Made by a program: the position numbers and the translations under genes. Under the pieces are notes generated by a model. It was not told the DNA's origin, searched no databases, and saw nothing but the letters and a program-made list of their open reading frames with translations. A stretch of DNA of 64,000 nt from Shewanella sp. TC10 (GTDB taxonomy: Bacteria > Pseudomonadota > Gammaproteobacteria > Enterobacterales > Shewanellaceae), in NCBI RefSeq assembly GCF_009663145.1, contig NZ_VKHR01000016.1, positions 20,291 to 84,290 on the forward strand. Direction: 5' to 3'. Shown here piece after piece: positions 28,058 through 38,199 of this stretch. The number at the start of each line of letters is the position of its first letter. Within the stretch, counting starts at the first letter, position 1.

Positions 28058-28462
28058 TCAACTAGCTTCAGATGTCATTTGATGCATATCTTGAGGGATA
28101 GCATCCCAACCTTCTTTAATGGTTCGTAGAATGACTGTTACATCATCAATGGCTTTAACATCATTGTTCATATTAGCTTCTGAAATACGGCGTAACATGA
28201 AATCATATAAGTCACTTAAATTACTAGCAACAGAGTCTTTCACATCCATATTCAAGCTATTATTTAAGCCATTAATAATGCCAATAGCCTTATTGATGGC
28301 AACGCCTTTTCCTTGTAGATCTTGAGTTTCAATTGCGTAGCGGCTCTGGGCTAAACGCAAAAGAGCACCATCAAACATCATTTGGATAATTCGATGGGGG
28401 GACGCAACAGCAATCTCACTATCTAGAGATACTTTGCGGTAAGATTTTATTGATCCTCTCAT
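28058..28462 (-). CDS. fliS: FliS, flagellin export chaperone
   Basis: FliS binds the C-terminus of flagellin and keeps it unfolded for export. The 134-residue all-helical product shows the family's VASPHRIIQMMFDGALLRLAQSRYAI opening, the KGVAINKAIGIINGLNNSLN centre and the LYDFMLRRISEANMNND segment. AAGG lies 6 bases before the ATG. Follows the fliT-like gene by 12 bases, and a strong terminator ends the unit. Confidence 0.96.
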   Translation of the reverse strand: MRGSIKSYRKVSLDSEIAVASPHRIIQMMFDGALLRLAQSRYAIETQDLQGKGVAINKAIGIINGLNNSLNMDVKDSVASNLSDLYDFMLRRISEANMNNDVKAIDDVTVILRTIKEGWDAIPQDMHQMTSEAS

Positions 28463-28474
28463 AGGTCACCTTCG

Positions 28475-28795
28475 CTACTTATTTGAATCGATTGACTGAT
28501 ATACATTTATTTGGCGCTGATTTTTTTTTCTAGCTTGAAGTAAAGATTGAATGTGCTTAAGAACATTATTTGCCCTTTTTTCAAAACCTTCACCAATCAC
28601 AATTTGATCCTGAAGTGTTTTTCTAGCAACATCCACATCACTTTCATCAATACTATCGAGTAAAATTTGACGCTCTCCAATCAATACAAGCAATTTAGAT
28701 ACCAACTCGTCAGATTTTTCATTTTCTGATGGTGTGTTTTCTAATAACTGAAGTGTTTCTTCAATAACATCATTTTTATTATTTAATTGATTCAT
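28475..28795 (-). CDS. FliT-like flagellar chaperone
   Basis: Small helical protein of 106 residues, rich in Glu, Gln, Leu and Asn, placed between fliD and fliS. That is the position of the FliD chaperone FliT (called FlaI in Vibrio). I see the heptad-like ETLQLLENT and LVSKLLVLIGERQILLDSI helices and a basic C-terminal helix (LQARKKNQRQINVY). Sequence similarity to enterobacterial FliT is weak by eye, so the function rests mainly on position and length. Confidence 0.75.
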   Translation of the reverse strand: MNQLNNKNDVIEETLQLLENTPSENEKSDELVSKLLVLIGERQILLDSIDESDVDVARKTLQDQIVIGEGFEKRANNVLKHIQSLLQARKKNQRQINVYQSIDSNK

Positions 28796-28817
28796 ATACT
28801 TTAAACAGTAATTAAAC

Positions 28818-30185
28818 TTAGTTCTGTGCTACCGAACCAGGAAGTGAGTTTAAACGTTCCACTAATCCTGAACTTTGCTGGTTTAATGAGGCGACCACTA
28901 AGTCCATCGCATTAAACTGTTTAAATAAGCGTGCTTCAAGTAGCTCCATTTTCAAACTGAAAGCTTCACGCTGATCATCTAAACGACTTTTTTCACTGGT
29001 TAGACTGTTATTGCGGCTATCGATTAAGCCGCCGGTTTTGACATAACCTTCAACCATGGTATCTAAACGATTTGCAATCCCAGTATCGGGGGTTGCAAAT
29101 AACCCTTCAACTAAATCCATGTTTTCACTGATTGCTGTATCTAGTTTTTCACTGTCAATTGACATTTTGCCGTAGCGGTCTGTTTCAATACCTATGTCAT
29201 ATAATGCAACGGTTTGCCCATCTACATCGACTCGGTTACTGATCATACTTCTCATTTGGGATTCAATTGAACGGATCATTGAATCGCCTTGAAGCGCAGC
29301 CGCTTCTTCTTTTTCAGTGTCGTATTTAGACATGTCACTGATTGATGTCACCAAAGTATTATATGCATCAACAAATGCCTGAACATTTTCTTTAACGAGC
29401 TCGTCATCTTGCTCAATTTTTAATGTTGATGTTTGAGATACATCCGCACTTGTTAGCGACAGTGTGACACCAGCAATGGCATCTGTTACTTCATTAGATT
29501 GTGATGTTACTTTTTGGCCATCTATGTATAAAATGGCATTTTCTGCACTTTGCAGTGTCGTCAAATTTCCAGCACCGAACATATCATTTAATCCGGAGCC
29601 TGTAGAATCGGTAGCTGTAATTGTCACTTCGTTATCAGTACCAGGCTCATCTGAGCTAAATACTAATCGACTACCTGCATCACTTTTAATGATTGTCGCT
29701 GTTACACCTGAGTTGTCAGTTGCGCCATTGATTTTTTTGGCAATATCTTCAAGTGAATCTGTCGCTTCAATATCTACAGAAAATGCTTCACCATTAACCG
29801 ATAAATCAAGGCTGCCCGTTCCCACACCGAGACTGGGATCAGCAACATTGGTACCTGCTACTTTATGTGAAGAGGCAAGTTGCTCTACTTGAATTTGATA
29901 ACTGCCTGTTTGTGCAGTTTTATCAGCCGTAGCGCCAAAATAAATACTTTCGCCAGTAGATACTTTACGAATGTTAAGTGCGTCAGGGTCACTCAATTTC
30001 TCTAAAGCATCTTGGAATGTAGACAGTTTACTTTTCAATGAACCGATAGCAGACACTTTCGCATCAATGCTCGCTTCACTTTTATCAAATAATGCTTCTT
30101 TAGGAAGTTTTTCAGCATCTACAAGAACACCTACAATGGTGTTGATATCTAGGCCAGAGCCAATACCGGTTGCTGTTAATGCCAT
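28818..30185 (-). CDS. fliD: FliD, filament cap protein (HAP2)
   Basis: FliD caps the filament tip and folds incoming flagellin. The N-terminus (GIGSGLDINTIVGVLVDAEKLP) and C-terminus (LFKQFNAMDLVVASLNQQSSGLVERLNSL) are coiled-coil D0/D1 segments typical of FliD. The middle (about 70-330) is the variable head, Ser/Thr-rich. 455 residues. GAGG precedes the ATG. Likely co-transcribed with the fliT-like gene and fliS. Confidence 0.96.
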   Translation of the reverse strand: MALTATGIGSGLDINTIVGVLVDAEKLPKEALFDKSEASIDAKVSAIGSLKSKLSTFQDALEKLSDPDALNIRKVSTGESIYFGATADKTAQTGSYQIQVEQLASSHKVAGTNVADPSLGVGTGSLDLSVNGEAFSVDIEATDSLEDIAKKINGATDNSGVTATIIKSDAGSRLVFSSDEPGTDNEVTITATDSTGSGLNDMFGAGNLTTLQSAENAILYIDGQKVTSQSNEVTDAIAGVTLSLTSADVSQTSTLKIEQDDELVKENVQAFVDAYNTLVTSISDMSKYDTEKEEAAALQGDSMIRSIESQMRSMISNRVDVDGQTVALYDIGIETDRYGKMSIDSEKLDTAISENMDLVEGLFATPDTGIANRLDTMVEGYVKTGGLIDSRNNSLTSEKSRLDDQREAFSLKMELLEARLFKQFNAMDLVVASLNQQSSGLVERLNSLPGSVAQN

Positions 30186-30274
30186 AGTTTCCTCACATAG
30201 TATTCAATAAAATCGTTTACGCTTCTTTATCACAAAAGATTGATTGCGAAAAATTAACTACAAAATCTCTTTAT

Positions 30275-30664
30275 TTACGCTTCAGTATTAAGCAATAATC
30301 CGGCCACTTCAGCTAGCTTTTGCGACAGTTCTAACGCTTCTTCGTTAGGGATCTGCCTAATGACGTCACCAGAGTCGATATCCATAACACTGATCACATT
30401 TTTACCAGAGTCGTCATCAACTTTAAAAGCTAGGCCTTTACGCATTATTGACGCCATGTCATTAAGATCATCTGTGACTTCCGATAAGTTCTTTTCTTCA
30501 GGTTTCTTATCAGTATAGTCTTGCTCATGCTGTTCTGATTTAGCCAGCTCTGATACTTTTGTTTTTTCCTCAGCCTGTTGAGTTTTGCTTTCAGCTAACT
30601 GACGCGTGCCCATATTATCAATAAGGGTATTTGAGGCGCTAGTAAAATTGATATCCATACTCAT
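30275..30664 (-). CDS. flaG: FlaG family protein
   Basis: FlaG influences filament length in polar flagellates; its exact role is not settled. The C-terminal half carries the family pattern LAFKVDDDSGKNVISVMDIDSGDVIRQIPNEEALEL. The N-terminal half is charged and probably disordered. 129 residues, GGAG 4 bases before the ATG. Sits between a flagellin gene and fliD, the usual place. Confidence 0.93.
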   Translation of the reverse strand: MSMDINFTSASNTLIDNMGTRQLAESKTQQAEEKTKVSELAKSEQHEQDYTDKKPEEKNLSEVTDDLNDMASIMRKGLAFKVDDDSGKNVISVMDIDSGDVIRQIPNEEALELSQKLAEVAGLLLNTEA

Positions 30665-30750
30665 CTTACTCCTCTGAATTGTTATTATTGTAAAGCCATA
30701 TGATTCGTTAAAGAGTTATCACTCTAAAACGAACAAGATTAAAACGATAA

Positions 30751-30776
30751 AAGGGAGACCTTTCAAGATCTCCCTT
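30751..30776 (-). terminator. Terminator after the flaG-proximal flagellin gene
   Basis: 8-bp stem (AAGGGAGA/TCTCCCTT) extended by weaker pairs, followed by TTTT-A on the minus strand, 34 bases beyond the flagellin stop. Confidence 0.8.
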
Positions 30777-30809
30777 CTTTAATTCTAATATTTAAACAGA
30801 CTATTCAAA

Positions 30810-31628
30810 TTATAGAAGAGATAAAGCCACTTGAGGTAGCTGGTTAGCTTGTGCAAGCATCGCAGAACCTGTTTGCTGTAATACTTGGTTCTTAGTCATT
30901 TCTGCAGTTTCTTTAGCGAAATCCACATCAACAATACGTGATTTTGCATCTGCAACGTTTGCTTGAGTGTTCGCACTGTTAGCAATGTTATGCGCTAAAC
31001 GGTTTTGTTTAGCACCTAAATCTGCACGTTGACTATCAATTGTTTTGATAGCAGCGTCAATTTTGCCAAGAGCAGAAGCACGACCAGCAGACGTCGCATT
31101 AGTTAATGCCGCAACAGATAAGCTAGTAGAATCACTTGTTTTAACTGTGATAGTAATATCTTCACCATCTTGGTGACCTACTTGGAAGTTTTTACCGGTT
31201 GAGAAACTACCATCTAATAATTTGGTTTCACCAAATGCAGTATTGTTACCAATCTCAGTGATTTCTAATGCAAGCTCATCCATTTCTGCTTTAATTGCTG
31301 TTAAATCTGCAGTACTGTTTGCACCATTCTCAGATTGTACCGTCAAGTCACGCATACGCTGAAGCATGTTTGTTTGCTCCTGCATTGCGCCTTCAGAAAT
31401 TTGTGCAATTGAGATTGCATCATTTGCGTTACGCATACCCACTTCTAAACCACGAACTTGAGAGTTCAAACGGTTAGAGATAGCTAAACCCGCTGCATCA
31501 TCTTTTGCGCTGTTAATACGTAAACCACTTGATAAACGTTCCATCGATGTGGCTAAATTTGAAGTTGAAGAATTTAAGTTCTTCTGCGCTTTCATTGAAG
31601 TGACGTTTGTATTTACTGTAATAGCCAT
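30810..31628 (-). CDS. flaB: Flagellin, flaG-proximal copy (FlaB-type)
   Basis: Structural filament subunit. D0/D1 segments are present at both ends: the N-terminal [19 protein letters not shown] and the C-terminal [19 protein letters not shown]. The central region is very short, so at 272 residues the D2/D3 domains are absent. A Ser/Thr-rich stretch (about 160-185) is the kind of exposed region glycosylated in such flagellins. About 85% identical by eye to the neighbouring copy. It has its own sigma-28 promoter and terminator. Naming as flaB follows gene order known in Shewanella and is less certain than the function. Confidence 0.93.
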   Translation of the reverse strand: MAITVNTNVTSMKAQKNLNSSTSNLATSMERLSSGLRINSAKDDAAGLAISNRLNSQVRGLEVGMRNANDAISIAQISEGAMQEQTNMLQRMRDLTVQSENGANSTADLTAIKAEMDELALEITEIGNNTAFGETKLLDGSFSTGKNFQVGHQDGEDITITVKTSDSTSLSVAALTNATSAGRASALGKIDAAIKTIDSQRADLGAKQNRLAHNIANSANTQANVADAKSRIVDVDFAKETAEMTKNQVLQQTGSAMLAQANQLPQVALSLL

Positions 31629-31707
31629 AATTTGATTTCCTCTTTATACCTGGCTTTAAAACTTGCCTGTCTCTATTGCCAGGCGGGTCTATTGGGTTAC
31701 AAATACT

Positions 31708-31734
31708 TTAACGGCAGCAATTTTAGATACTTTA
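31708..31734 (-). promoter_or_regulatory. Sigma-28 promoter before the flaG-proximal flagellin gene
   Basis: Minus strand reads TAAA-N15-GCCGTTAA, one base from the FliA consensus, about 80 bases before the ATG. It makes this copy a late, FlgM-gated gene. Confidence 0.8.
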
Positions 31735-31800
31735 GTTTTTTTTGAACATTTTTCACTCAAAGCCTTACTTTATTTAAAAACAACAACTTACAGATGCAAA

Positions 31801-31834
31801 AAGCCATATTTATCTTAAAAAGAAAATATGGCTT
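31801..31834 (-). terminator. Terminator after the flgL-proximal flagellin gene
   Basis: 11-bp perfect stem (AAGCCATATTT and complement) around a 12-base loop, then T-run on the minus strand, 47 bases after the stop of the second flagellin gene. Confidence 0.85.
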
Positions 31835-31880
31835 AATTTAATGACTAACGAAAAAGTTGCGTATTAGCTTAATTAGTTTA

Positions 31881-32702
31881 TTAACCTAATAAGGATAACG
31901 CGACTTGAGGCAGTTGGTTAGCTTGGGCTAACATTGAGCTACCCGTTTGTTGCAACACTTGATTTTTAGTCATTTCAGCAGTTTCTTTGGCAAAGTCGAC
32001 ATCAACAATACGTGACTTTGCATCTGCAACGTTAGCTTGAGTATTTGCACTGTTAGCAATGTTATGAGCTAGACGGTTTTGTTTCGCACCTAAGTCTGCC
32101 CGCTGGGTATCAATATTTTTAATTGCCGCATCAATTTTGGTAAGCGCTGAGGCACGTCCTGCTGAAGTCGCATTAGTTAAAGCGCCTACAGATAGACTTG
32201 CCGCGTTGCTTGTTTTTACTGTGATGCTGATATCTTCACCATCTTGATGGCCAACTTGGAAAGTTTTACCAGCAGAAAAGCCACCTGTTAATAATTTAGT
32301 ATCACCAAAAGCAGTACTATCACCAATAGCAGTAATCTCTTCTGCTAATTGGTCCATTTCGGCTTTCAGAGCAGCTAAGTCTGCAGTACTGTTCGCACCA
32401 TTTTCAGATTGAATGGTTAAATCACGCATACGCTGCAACATATTGGTTTGTTCTTGCATCGCACCTTCAGAAATCTGCGCAATCGAAATAGCATCGTTTG
32501 CATTACGCATACCAACATCTAAGCCACGAACTTGTGAGTTCAAACGGTTAGAAATCGCTAAACCAGCGGCATCATCTTTTGCACTGTTAATGCGTAAACC
32601 ACTTGATAAGCGTTCCATCGATGTCGCCAATCCTTGGGTAGAAGCATTCAAATTTTTCTGCGCTTTCATTGATGTAACGTTGGTATTTACTGTAATAGCC
32701 AT
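31881..32702 (-). CDS. flaA: Flagellin, flgL-proximal copy (FlaA-type)
   Basis: Second filament subunit, 273 residues, with the same D0/D1 architecture as its neighbour and an extra terminal Gly. Differences cluster in the middle (about 110-190: [31 protein letters not shown]) and around residue 20. GAGGATAAATTT precedes the ATG. Unlike the flaG-proximal copy, its 111-base leader shows no convincing sigma-28 box, so the two flagellins are probably timed differently. The name flaA follows Shewanella gene order. Confidence 0.93.
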   Translation of the reverse strand: MAITVNTNVTSMKAQKNLNASTQGLATSMERLSSGLRINSAKDDAAGLAISNRLNSQVRGLDVGMRNANDAISIAQISEGAMQEQTNMLQRMRDLTIQSENGANSTADLAALKAEMDQLAEEITAIGDSTAFGDTKLLTGGFSAGKTFQVGHQDGEDISITVKTSNAASLSVGALTNATSAGRASALTKIDAAIKNIDTQRADLGAKQNRLAHNIANSANTQANVADAKSRIVDVDFAKETAEMTKNQVLQQTGSSMLAQANQLPQVALSLLG

Positions 32703-32813
32703 AAATTTATCCTCATTCTTAGTTTTGTTGCCAAGACTTTGGAGCTTGGCTAAATTTTACAATTTAACGTTGGTTTTTCTTGTTCATATATCTTACGAGA
32801 TTCAAACGCCTAG

Positions 32814-34016
32814 CTAGATATAGTCAAACAATGAAATAGAACCTACTTTGCCGAATACACTCGACACGGCATTTAATGCCAGTTGCTGTTTTTCAAACTC
32901 AGTTATTGCCGCTGCATAGTCCAAATCTTCAAGCATGGAGAGTGCACTATCATTAACAATTTTTTCTTCAGCGTGATGAGTAGAAATACTCTCTAAACTC
33001 TTCAAGCTATTGCCAGCAATACTTCTTGCTGTACTGACTTGAATTTGACCACTATCAATATTATTCAATAGCTGTGCCAACTTTGAATTCCCTTGGGAAG
33101 TATTTGGAATTGTAGGGTCCTCAAGCATTGAAATCGCTTCATTCAAGGTATCTAAAATACTGACAGTTTCTTGAGGTTCCATGGTAAAAGAGTCACCTGC
33201 AACAGGCTGCCCAGACAACTTAACCTCTATCCCGTTAAAGCTCACAGGGTTACTTGGGTCAAAATTAGGTACTGTAGAAACCACTGTGCCGCCAGAATCT
33301 TGAATTTGTAAATCTATCACCCCAGCATTATCAACAAAGTTAAACGTGTAGGTATCTTCAATATGGGCGGCAGAGTCAAAAATAGCTGCCTTTTCAACGG
33401 TGAACTCGCCTTGTTGTGATGGCAAATAATTGACGCCATAATCACCTAACGGATTTGGAGCGTTCATAAATACCGTATCACCTGGCACATTTGTTCCGAC
33501 GGTAACACCAGAGGCAACAACGCTTTGCCGCTCTCCGCTATCACCGCTATATACAATTTGACCGTTACTATCAAAAGCAAACGGTGGATTATTAGTATCA
33601 TTACCAGCAAAGATGTAATTACCCGATTCATCTCTTGTGTTGGCAATTGACATTAGCTCTTCTAAGCTATCTTTCATTTCATCGGCAATCATTTGCCGTT
33701 CAGATTGAGACAAACTACCGTTTGCAGCCCGTTGAAATTGCTCACGCATACTGCTCAATATCGTTTCAGTACTTCCAAGCTTGCTTTCACTTAAACCAAG
33801 ATGCTTTTGGGCATAATCGATATTTTTGACATATTGGTCTACTAACGAGTTTTTCTGTCGTAAATTATCAACACCGATAGCGGCAACGGGATCATCACCT
33901 GCAGTATTGATTTTTTTACCGCTGGCTAATTGTTCAAGAATCTTATTAGTTGCCGACTGCCCTTTAGAAATACTGCTCGTATTTTGATTAAACATCTGAG
34001 CGGTTGAAATTCGCAT
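32814..34016 (-). CDS. flgL: FlgL, hook-filament junction protein (HAP3)
   Basis: Joins hook-side FlgK to the filament. Flagellin-like N-terminus (MRISTAQMFNQNTSSISKGQ) and C-terminus (LDYAAAITEFEKQQLALNAVSSVFGKV) form D0/D1, with a variable middle of about 200 residues. 400 residues. TAGGAGA site before the ATG, and 11 bases after flgK. Confidence 0.96.
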   Translation of the reverse strand: MRISTAQMFNQNTSSISKGQSATNKILEQLASGKKINTAGDDPVAAIGVDNLRQKNSLVDQYVKNIDYAQKHLGLSESKLGSTETILSSMREQFQRAANGSLSQSERQMIADEMKDSLEELMSIANTRDESGNYIFAGNDTNNPPFAFDSNGQIVYSGDSGERQSVVASGVTVGTNVPGDTVFMNAPNPLGDYGVNYLPSQQGEFTVEKAAIFDSAAHIEDTYTFNFVDNAGVIDLQIQDSGGTVVSTVPNFDPSNPVSFNGIEVKLSGQPVAGDSFTMEPQETVSILDTLNEAISMLEDPTIPNTSQGNSKLAQLLNNIDSGQIQVSTARSIAGNSLKSLESISTHHAEEKIVNDSALSMLEDLDYAAAITEFEKQQLALNAVSSVFGKVGSISLFDYI

Positions 34017-34027
34017 AACTGATTCTC

Positions 34028-35962
34028 CTAGCGAACTGAACTAAGCAGTGAGTTAAACATTTCCTGCGCAGTTGACATTATTCTGGCGGACGCTTGGTAA
34101 GATTGTTGAAAGCGCATGAGGTTTGCCGCTTCTTCATCTAAGTTAACGCCTGATTCACTTTGTACTCGGTTATAAGCTTGTTGATAAACCGCTTCATTTG
34201 AAGCAACTGACACAGAGGCAGCCTTAGTTTGGCTACCAATATCTAGCTTTGTACCTTCGAAAACTCCGGCTAGCGTGGTAGAACCACCATTCATCAATTT
34301 TGCATCGACTAATTTCGCCATTTCGACTGCATTACTGTTATCACCTTCAGCAAATGACAAATCAAAGGTATAAGTATCAATAACACCGCCTGTAGAACTA
34401 TCATCGATTTCGAAATCAAATCCATAAGGCGTGCTGATTTGAGGAGGTGTAAATGCAGTTGGGCCTCCAACAGCAGCTCCTGTTGAGTCAAATGCTTGAT
34501 AGGTATTCGTGACAGTATCAATCTGAAAAGTTAATTCACTGTCTGTAATTGGGAAGTTTGGATTCGTTCTGTCAATACTCGTTAGTTTTACGCTTGTTTC
34601 ACCAGAGTTAGTTGGCTCAGCAGTAATTTGCGGCCCCGCTGCTGCGATGCCTTTCGGGTCAGTCATTACGACACCGATCCCAGCTGCTGCACCTGCGTTA
34701 GGTCTAATTTCAAAAGTATCACCATCAGCGAAACCCGCTGGAACTGAATCAATTTGAATAGAAAAACCATCCCCACCCGTTAATTGGTTATTCACAGCAT
34801 CATAAGTTAACGCTTGGATATCACCAGTTTTAGTATCTTTCAGTTCATATGTAGAAGGCGCTGTGTAAGATAGCTCGTATGAACTGCCAGTGAGTTGGCT
34901 CACATCATCAATATTAACTCTTAATTTTGCAGTCCCAGTGTTACCTTCATATTCACCTACTCGGCCAGCTGCCATCGTTGGATCATTAATATCAGTAAAA
35001 ATGTTCTGCCCTAGCTCACCATTTAAATCAAAACCCTTAGACTGCATTTCATTAAATGCATCAGCAACACCAAGAGCAAGCTGCCCTAACTCTTGATTAA
35101 CAGGGATAAGTGTTTCGTCTCTGAACTTGAATAATTCGCCAAGTTGACCACCTAACTTTGAGCCATCTATGACTAATGTTTGATTGCCAGTCGATGTGGT
35201 TAATCTCACTTCATTTGGATAAGGGTCACCGGTAGTCGTTCCCACTTGCATGGCTACTTCACCAGATACAAGCATCACAGACCCACCTAACATGACACTC
35301 TTGCCACCATTATCTAGTGGGATCACATTCACTTCAGAGTATTCACTTAGTTCAAGAATAAGTGCATCTTGCTGATCAAGTAATTGACTATCTTGATTGC
35401 CACTTTTCATCAGTTCTAAGTTAATATTGGCCAGTTCATTACTAATTTCATTAATACGATCCGCAACAGCACCGATTTGGCTATTTGTTTGCTTCATCTG
35501 TGAATCAAGATGTGACTGCATTTGATTTAAACTGGTTGCAGTTTGCTGCGCAGCCCCGAGCATACTGTCACGCATAGCGAGATCTGTAGGTAGATCAGCA
35601 ACACTGTTGATACTTGCAAAAAAGTCGTTAAGCCTATCTGGCACCATAGAACCAATTTGTGAATAAAGCTGATCCATCTCATTCATTTTGGTGTAACGGG
35701 TTTCAGCACCACTCATAGCGGTTTGGCCAATGCGTAATTCACGTGCTGCAAAGTCGTTATAAATACGCTTTACGTCAGATACATAAGTACCCTGTCCATA
35801 AAAGCTATTACCAATTTTCTGAGATTCTAATGTCGATTGCTCTGCAACTTGGCGGTGATAACCCACAGTATTGGCATTAGCAATGTTATTACTGGTCACG
35901 CCCATCTGAGATTGCGCCGCCAGTACACCCGTACGGGCGATATTTAATAAATCAACAGCCAT
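34028..35962 (-). CDS. flgK: FlgK, hook-filament junction protein (HAP1)
   Basis: First junction protein above the hook. The N-terminal rod/hook signature (LLNIARTGVLAAQSQMGVTSNNIANANTVGYHRQ) and the C-terminal helix (NLMRFQQSYQASARIMSTAQEMFNSLL) are diagnostic. The middle (about 250-560) is a long variable region. 644 residues, longer than the 547 of Salmonella FlgK. Its ATG overlaps the flgJ stop by one base (TAATG). Confidence 0.96.
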   Translation of the reverse strand: MAVDLLNIARTGVLAAQSQMGVTSNNIANANTVGYHRQVAEQSTLESQKIGNSFYGQGTYVSDVKRIYNDFAARELRIGQTAMSGAETRYTKMNEMDQLYSQIGSMVPDRLNDFFASINSVADLPTDLAMRDSMLGAAQQTATSLNQMQSHLDSQMKQTNSQIGAVADRINEISNELANINLELMKSGNQDSQLLDQQDALILELSEYSEVNVIPLDNGGKSVMLGGSVMLVSGEVAMQVGTTTGDPYPNEVRLTTSTGNQTLVIDGSKLGGQLGELFKFRDETLIPVNQELGQLALGVADAFNEMQSKGFDLNGELGQNIFTDINDPTMAAGRVGEYEGNTGTAKLRVNIDDVSQLTGSSYELSYTAPSTYELKDTKTGDIQALTYDAVNNQLTGGDGFSIQIDSVPAGFADGDTFEIRPNAGAAAGIGVVMTDPKGIAAAGPQITAEPTNSGETSVKLTSIDRTNPNFPITDSELTFQIDTVTNTYQAFDSTGAAVGGPTAFTPPQISTPYGFDFEIDDSSTGGVIDTYTFDLSFAEGDNSNAVEMAKLVDAKLMNGGSTTLAGVFEGTKLDIGSQTKAASVSVASNEAVYQQAYNRVQSESGVNLDEEAANLMRFQQSYQASARIMSTAQEMFNSLLSSVR

Positions 35963-37056
35963 TAGTTAGTCTCTCCAGGCAGTACAGACTTAAGTCCATT
36001 AGTCACTGACTCCATCACTTTCAACACTTTTTGTGCATATTGAGGATCTGTGGCATAACCGGCTTTTTGTAATGCATTAATAAATTTGGCAGGCTCAGCT
36101 GCTACTTTTCTAGCGTCTTGGTAACGTTCGCCATTTGAAATAAATGACACAAAATCATTAAAACTTTGTTCGACGTTGTCATACATTCTGAAATCCGCTT
36201 TTTGCTTCACCGCAATCCCCTGTTCATATTCCAGAGTGTTCACAGAAGTTTTATCACCTTGCCAACGGCTATCAGCTTTAATGTTAAATAAGTTGTTGCT
36301 GGCACTACCATCTTGGCGGCGGATCATTTTTTGGCCCCAACCGGTTTCTAGTGCTGACTGAGCTAAAAGCACTTCAGGTGTTGTCCCTAAGGTTTTGGCA
36401 GCTTTTTCTGCATGGGGATATAACACCGAAACAAAATGTTCTGGATTTTCAAACTCTGTTGGCGCCTGATGAATGGTTTGCGGCAATTGATTGCCACTGG
36501 AGGCAACAGAAGGAGCGGCATTACCGGCGAGTATTTTTTCAAAGGTTTGTTCATCAATAACGCTATGGCTACTGGACAACTGATTAATATTAACCGCAGG
36601 TTTACCTGATTCAATCGCATTTAATGACGATGTATTCATAGTAGAAGCTTGATTTACTGAAGCTTCTTTAGGAGCTGCGTCAAATAATGAGTGATTGATT
36701 TTGGCATCGATATCGCCACGTAATACTGATGCAGGCTTAAATGGAGTATCTTGCGGTGATAACTGTTGCACCATCAGGTCAGCAATACCAAGCATTCCCT
36801 TGTCAGATAAATCTACTGACATTTGCTGGTCACGCATGTTTTCGAAGAATTCGGTAGTTTGACTATTCATTGGGCTGTCAGATTTAAAAGCAGCGTTTGC
36901 ATCACGCATGCTTTTCATCAACATTTGAATAAATATCCCTTCAAACTGTTTGGCGACCTCTTTGAGCGCCGCCTTCTCGTCCTTCTGGGCTTGAGAACGT
37001 AATGAATCTAGTCCTCCTAGATCCAGAAAGTGCGATGAATTTGACAGCTTTTCCAT
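35962..37056 (-). CDS. flgJ: FlgJ, rod cap and muramidase
   Basis: Dual-function protein. The N-terminal rod-cap domain (about 25-105: KEVAKQFEGIFIQMLMKSMRDAN) scaffolds the rod. The C-terminal glucosaminidase domain (about 205-345) opens the peptidoglycan, with the catalytic Glu likely E237 in LLAQSALETGWGQ. The Ser/Asn-rich linker is about 100 residues, and the total of 364 is longer than the 313-316 of enterobacteria. 17 bases after flgI. Confidence 0.96.
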   Translation of the reverse strand: MEKLSNSSHFLDLGGLDSLRSQAQKDEKAALKEVAKQFEGIFIQMLMKSMRDANAAFKSDSPMNSQTTEFFENMRDQQMSVDLSDKGMLGIADLMVQQLSPQDTPFKPASVLRGDIDAKINHSLFDAAPKEASVNQASTMNTSSLNAIESGKPAVNINQLSSSHSVIDEQTFEKILAGNAAPSVASSGNQLPQTIHQAPTEFENPEHFVSVLYPHAEKAAKTLGTTPEVLLAQSALETGWGQKMIRRQDGSASNNLFNIKADSRWQGDKTSVNTLEYEQGIAVKQKADFRMYDNVEQSFNDFVSFISNGERYQDARKVAAEPAKFINALQKAGYATDPQYAQKVLKVMESVTNGLKSVLPGETN

Positions 37057-37073
37057 AGTCGTACCGACAATTT

Positions 37074-38189
37074 TTAGATGATGATAAGTTCACCATGCAA
37101 AGCGCCTGCCATTTTTAACGCTTCAAGTATTGCAAGTACATCGGAAGGAGCTGCTCCGACTAAATTAACTGCACGTACAAGCTCATCTAAGGTTGTACCT
37201 GGGTCGAATAAAAACATTCTGCTGTCGGCTTCAGCCACATCTATGGTGCTTTCAGTAGTGACAACAGTTTGACCATTTGCAAATGCATTAGGTTGGGAGA
37301 CCTGCGTTGCTTCTGCTATGGTTACCGTTAATCCACCATGCGTTACCGCAGCTGGCATCAATTTTACATTTTGACCAACTACAATCGTCCCTGTACGCGA
37401 ATTAACAATCACTTTCGCTGACTCACTGGCAATTTCAACTTCGACATTTTCAAGCGTAGCAAGGAAAGAAACTCGCTGAGATGCATCCCGGGGAGCGCTC
37501 ACTTGAACAGAAGTTCCATCCAACGCGCGAGCCATTCCTGGGCCTAAAAAACTATTGATGGCATCAGCCATACTTTTGGCGGTAGAAAAATCAGAGCGAT
37601 GTAAATTGAAGGTTAAATGATCGCCAGTCGCAAAAGGCGACATGACACTACGTTCCACCATCGCACCACCAGGAATACGTCCAACGGTTGGGGTATTTTG
37701 AATCACTTGCGAGCCATCTAGACCTTCAGCACTAAAACCACTGACAACTAGGCTACCTTGGGCAATGGCATACACATTACCATCAACACCTTTTAAGAAG
37801 GTTTGTAGTAATGTGCCGCCGCGTAAGCTTTTTGCTTCACCGATACTGGATACTGTAATGTCAAGATTTTGACCGGGTTTGATAAATGCTGGCATCTCAG
37901 CATGGACTGCAACAACCGCCGCATTCTTGGTTTTAGGACTGACATTATCAGGTAAGTTAATACCAAAGTTTTTCAACATGGTTCTGAATGTTTGTTCGGT
38001 ATAACGGGTTTTTTCACCGGTTCCAGGTAAACCAACCACTAAACCATAACCAATCAACTGGTTACTTCGTACCCCTTGAACATTGGCAATATCTTTAATG
38101 CGCTGGGCTTGAGTTGGCGCTGAGACAGTTAACATCGCAACGGTTGCTGCGGAAATAACAACGCTCACAAAAAATGATTTAATCTTCAT
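37074..38189 (-). CDS. flgI: FlgI, P-ring protein
   Basis: Periplasmic P-ring subunit. A Sec signal peptide (1-28, cleavage near PTQA-QR) is followed by the highly conserved [29 protein letters not shown] and ends [14 protein letters not shown]. 371 residues. AAGGAG before the ATG, and 10 bases after flgH. Confidence 0.97.
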   Translation of the reverse strand: MKIKSFFVSVVISAATVAMLTVSAPTQAQRIKDIANVQGVRSNQLIGYGLVVGLPGTGEKTRYTEQTFRTMLKNFGINLPDNVSPKTKNAAVVAVHAEMPAFIKPGQNLDITVSSIGEAKSLRGGTLLQTFLKGVDGNVYAIAQGSLVVSGFSAEGLDGSQVIQNTPTVGRIPGGAMVERSVMSPFATGDHLTFNLHRSDFSTAKSMADAINSFLGPGMARALDGTSVQVSAPRDASQRVSFLATLENVEVEIASESAKVIVNSRTGTIVVGQNVKLMPAAVTHGGLTVTIAEATQVSQPNAFANGQTVVTTESTIDVAEADSRMFLFDPGTTLDELVRAVNLVGAAPSDVLAILEALKMAGALHGELIII

Positions 38190-38199
38190 GGCATACTCC

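Noticed and set aside
29464..29892. 142-codon plus-strand frame opposite fliD
   Set aside because: Antisense shadow; composition mirrors the fliD Ser/Thr/Asp codons.
32703..32813. Sigma-28 or sigma-54 promoter before the flgL-proximal flagellin gene
   Set aside because: Nearest matches have wrong spacing or lack one box; none is good enough to report as a feature.
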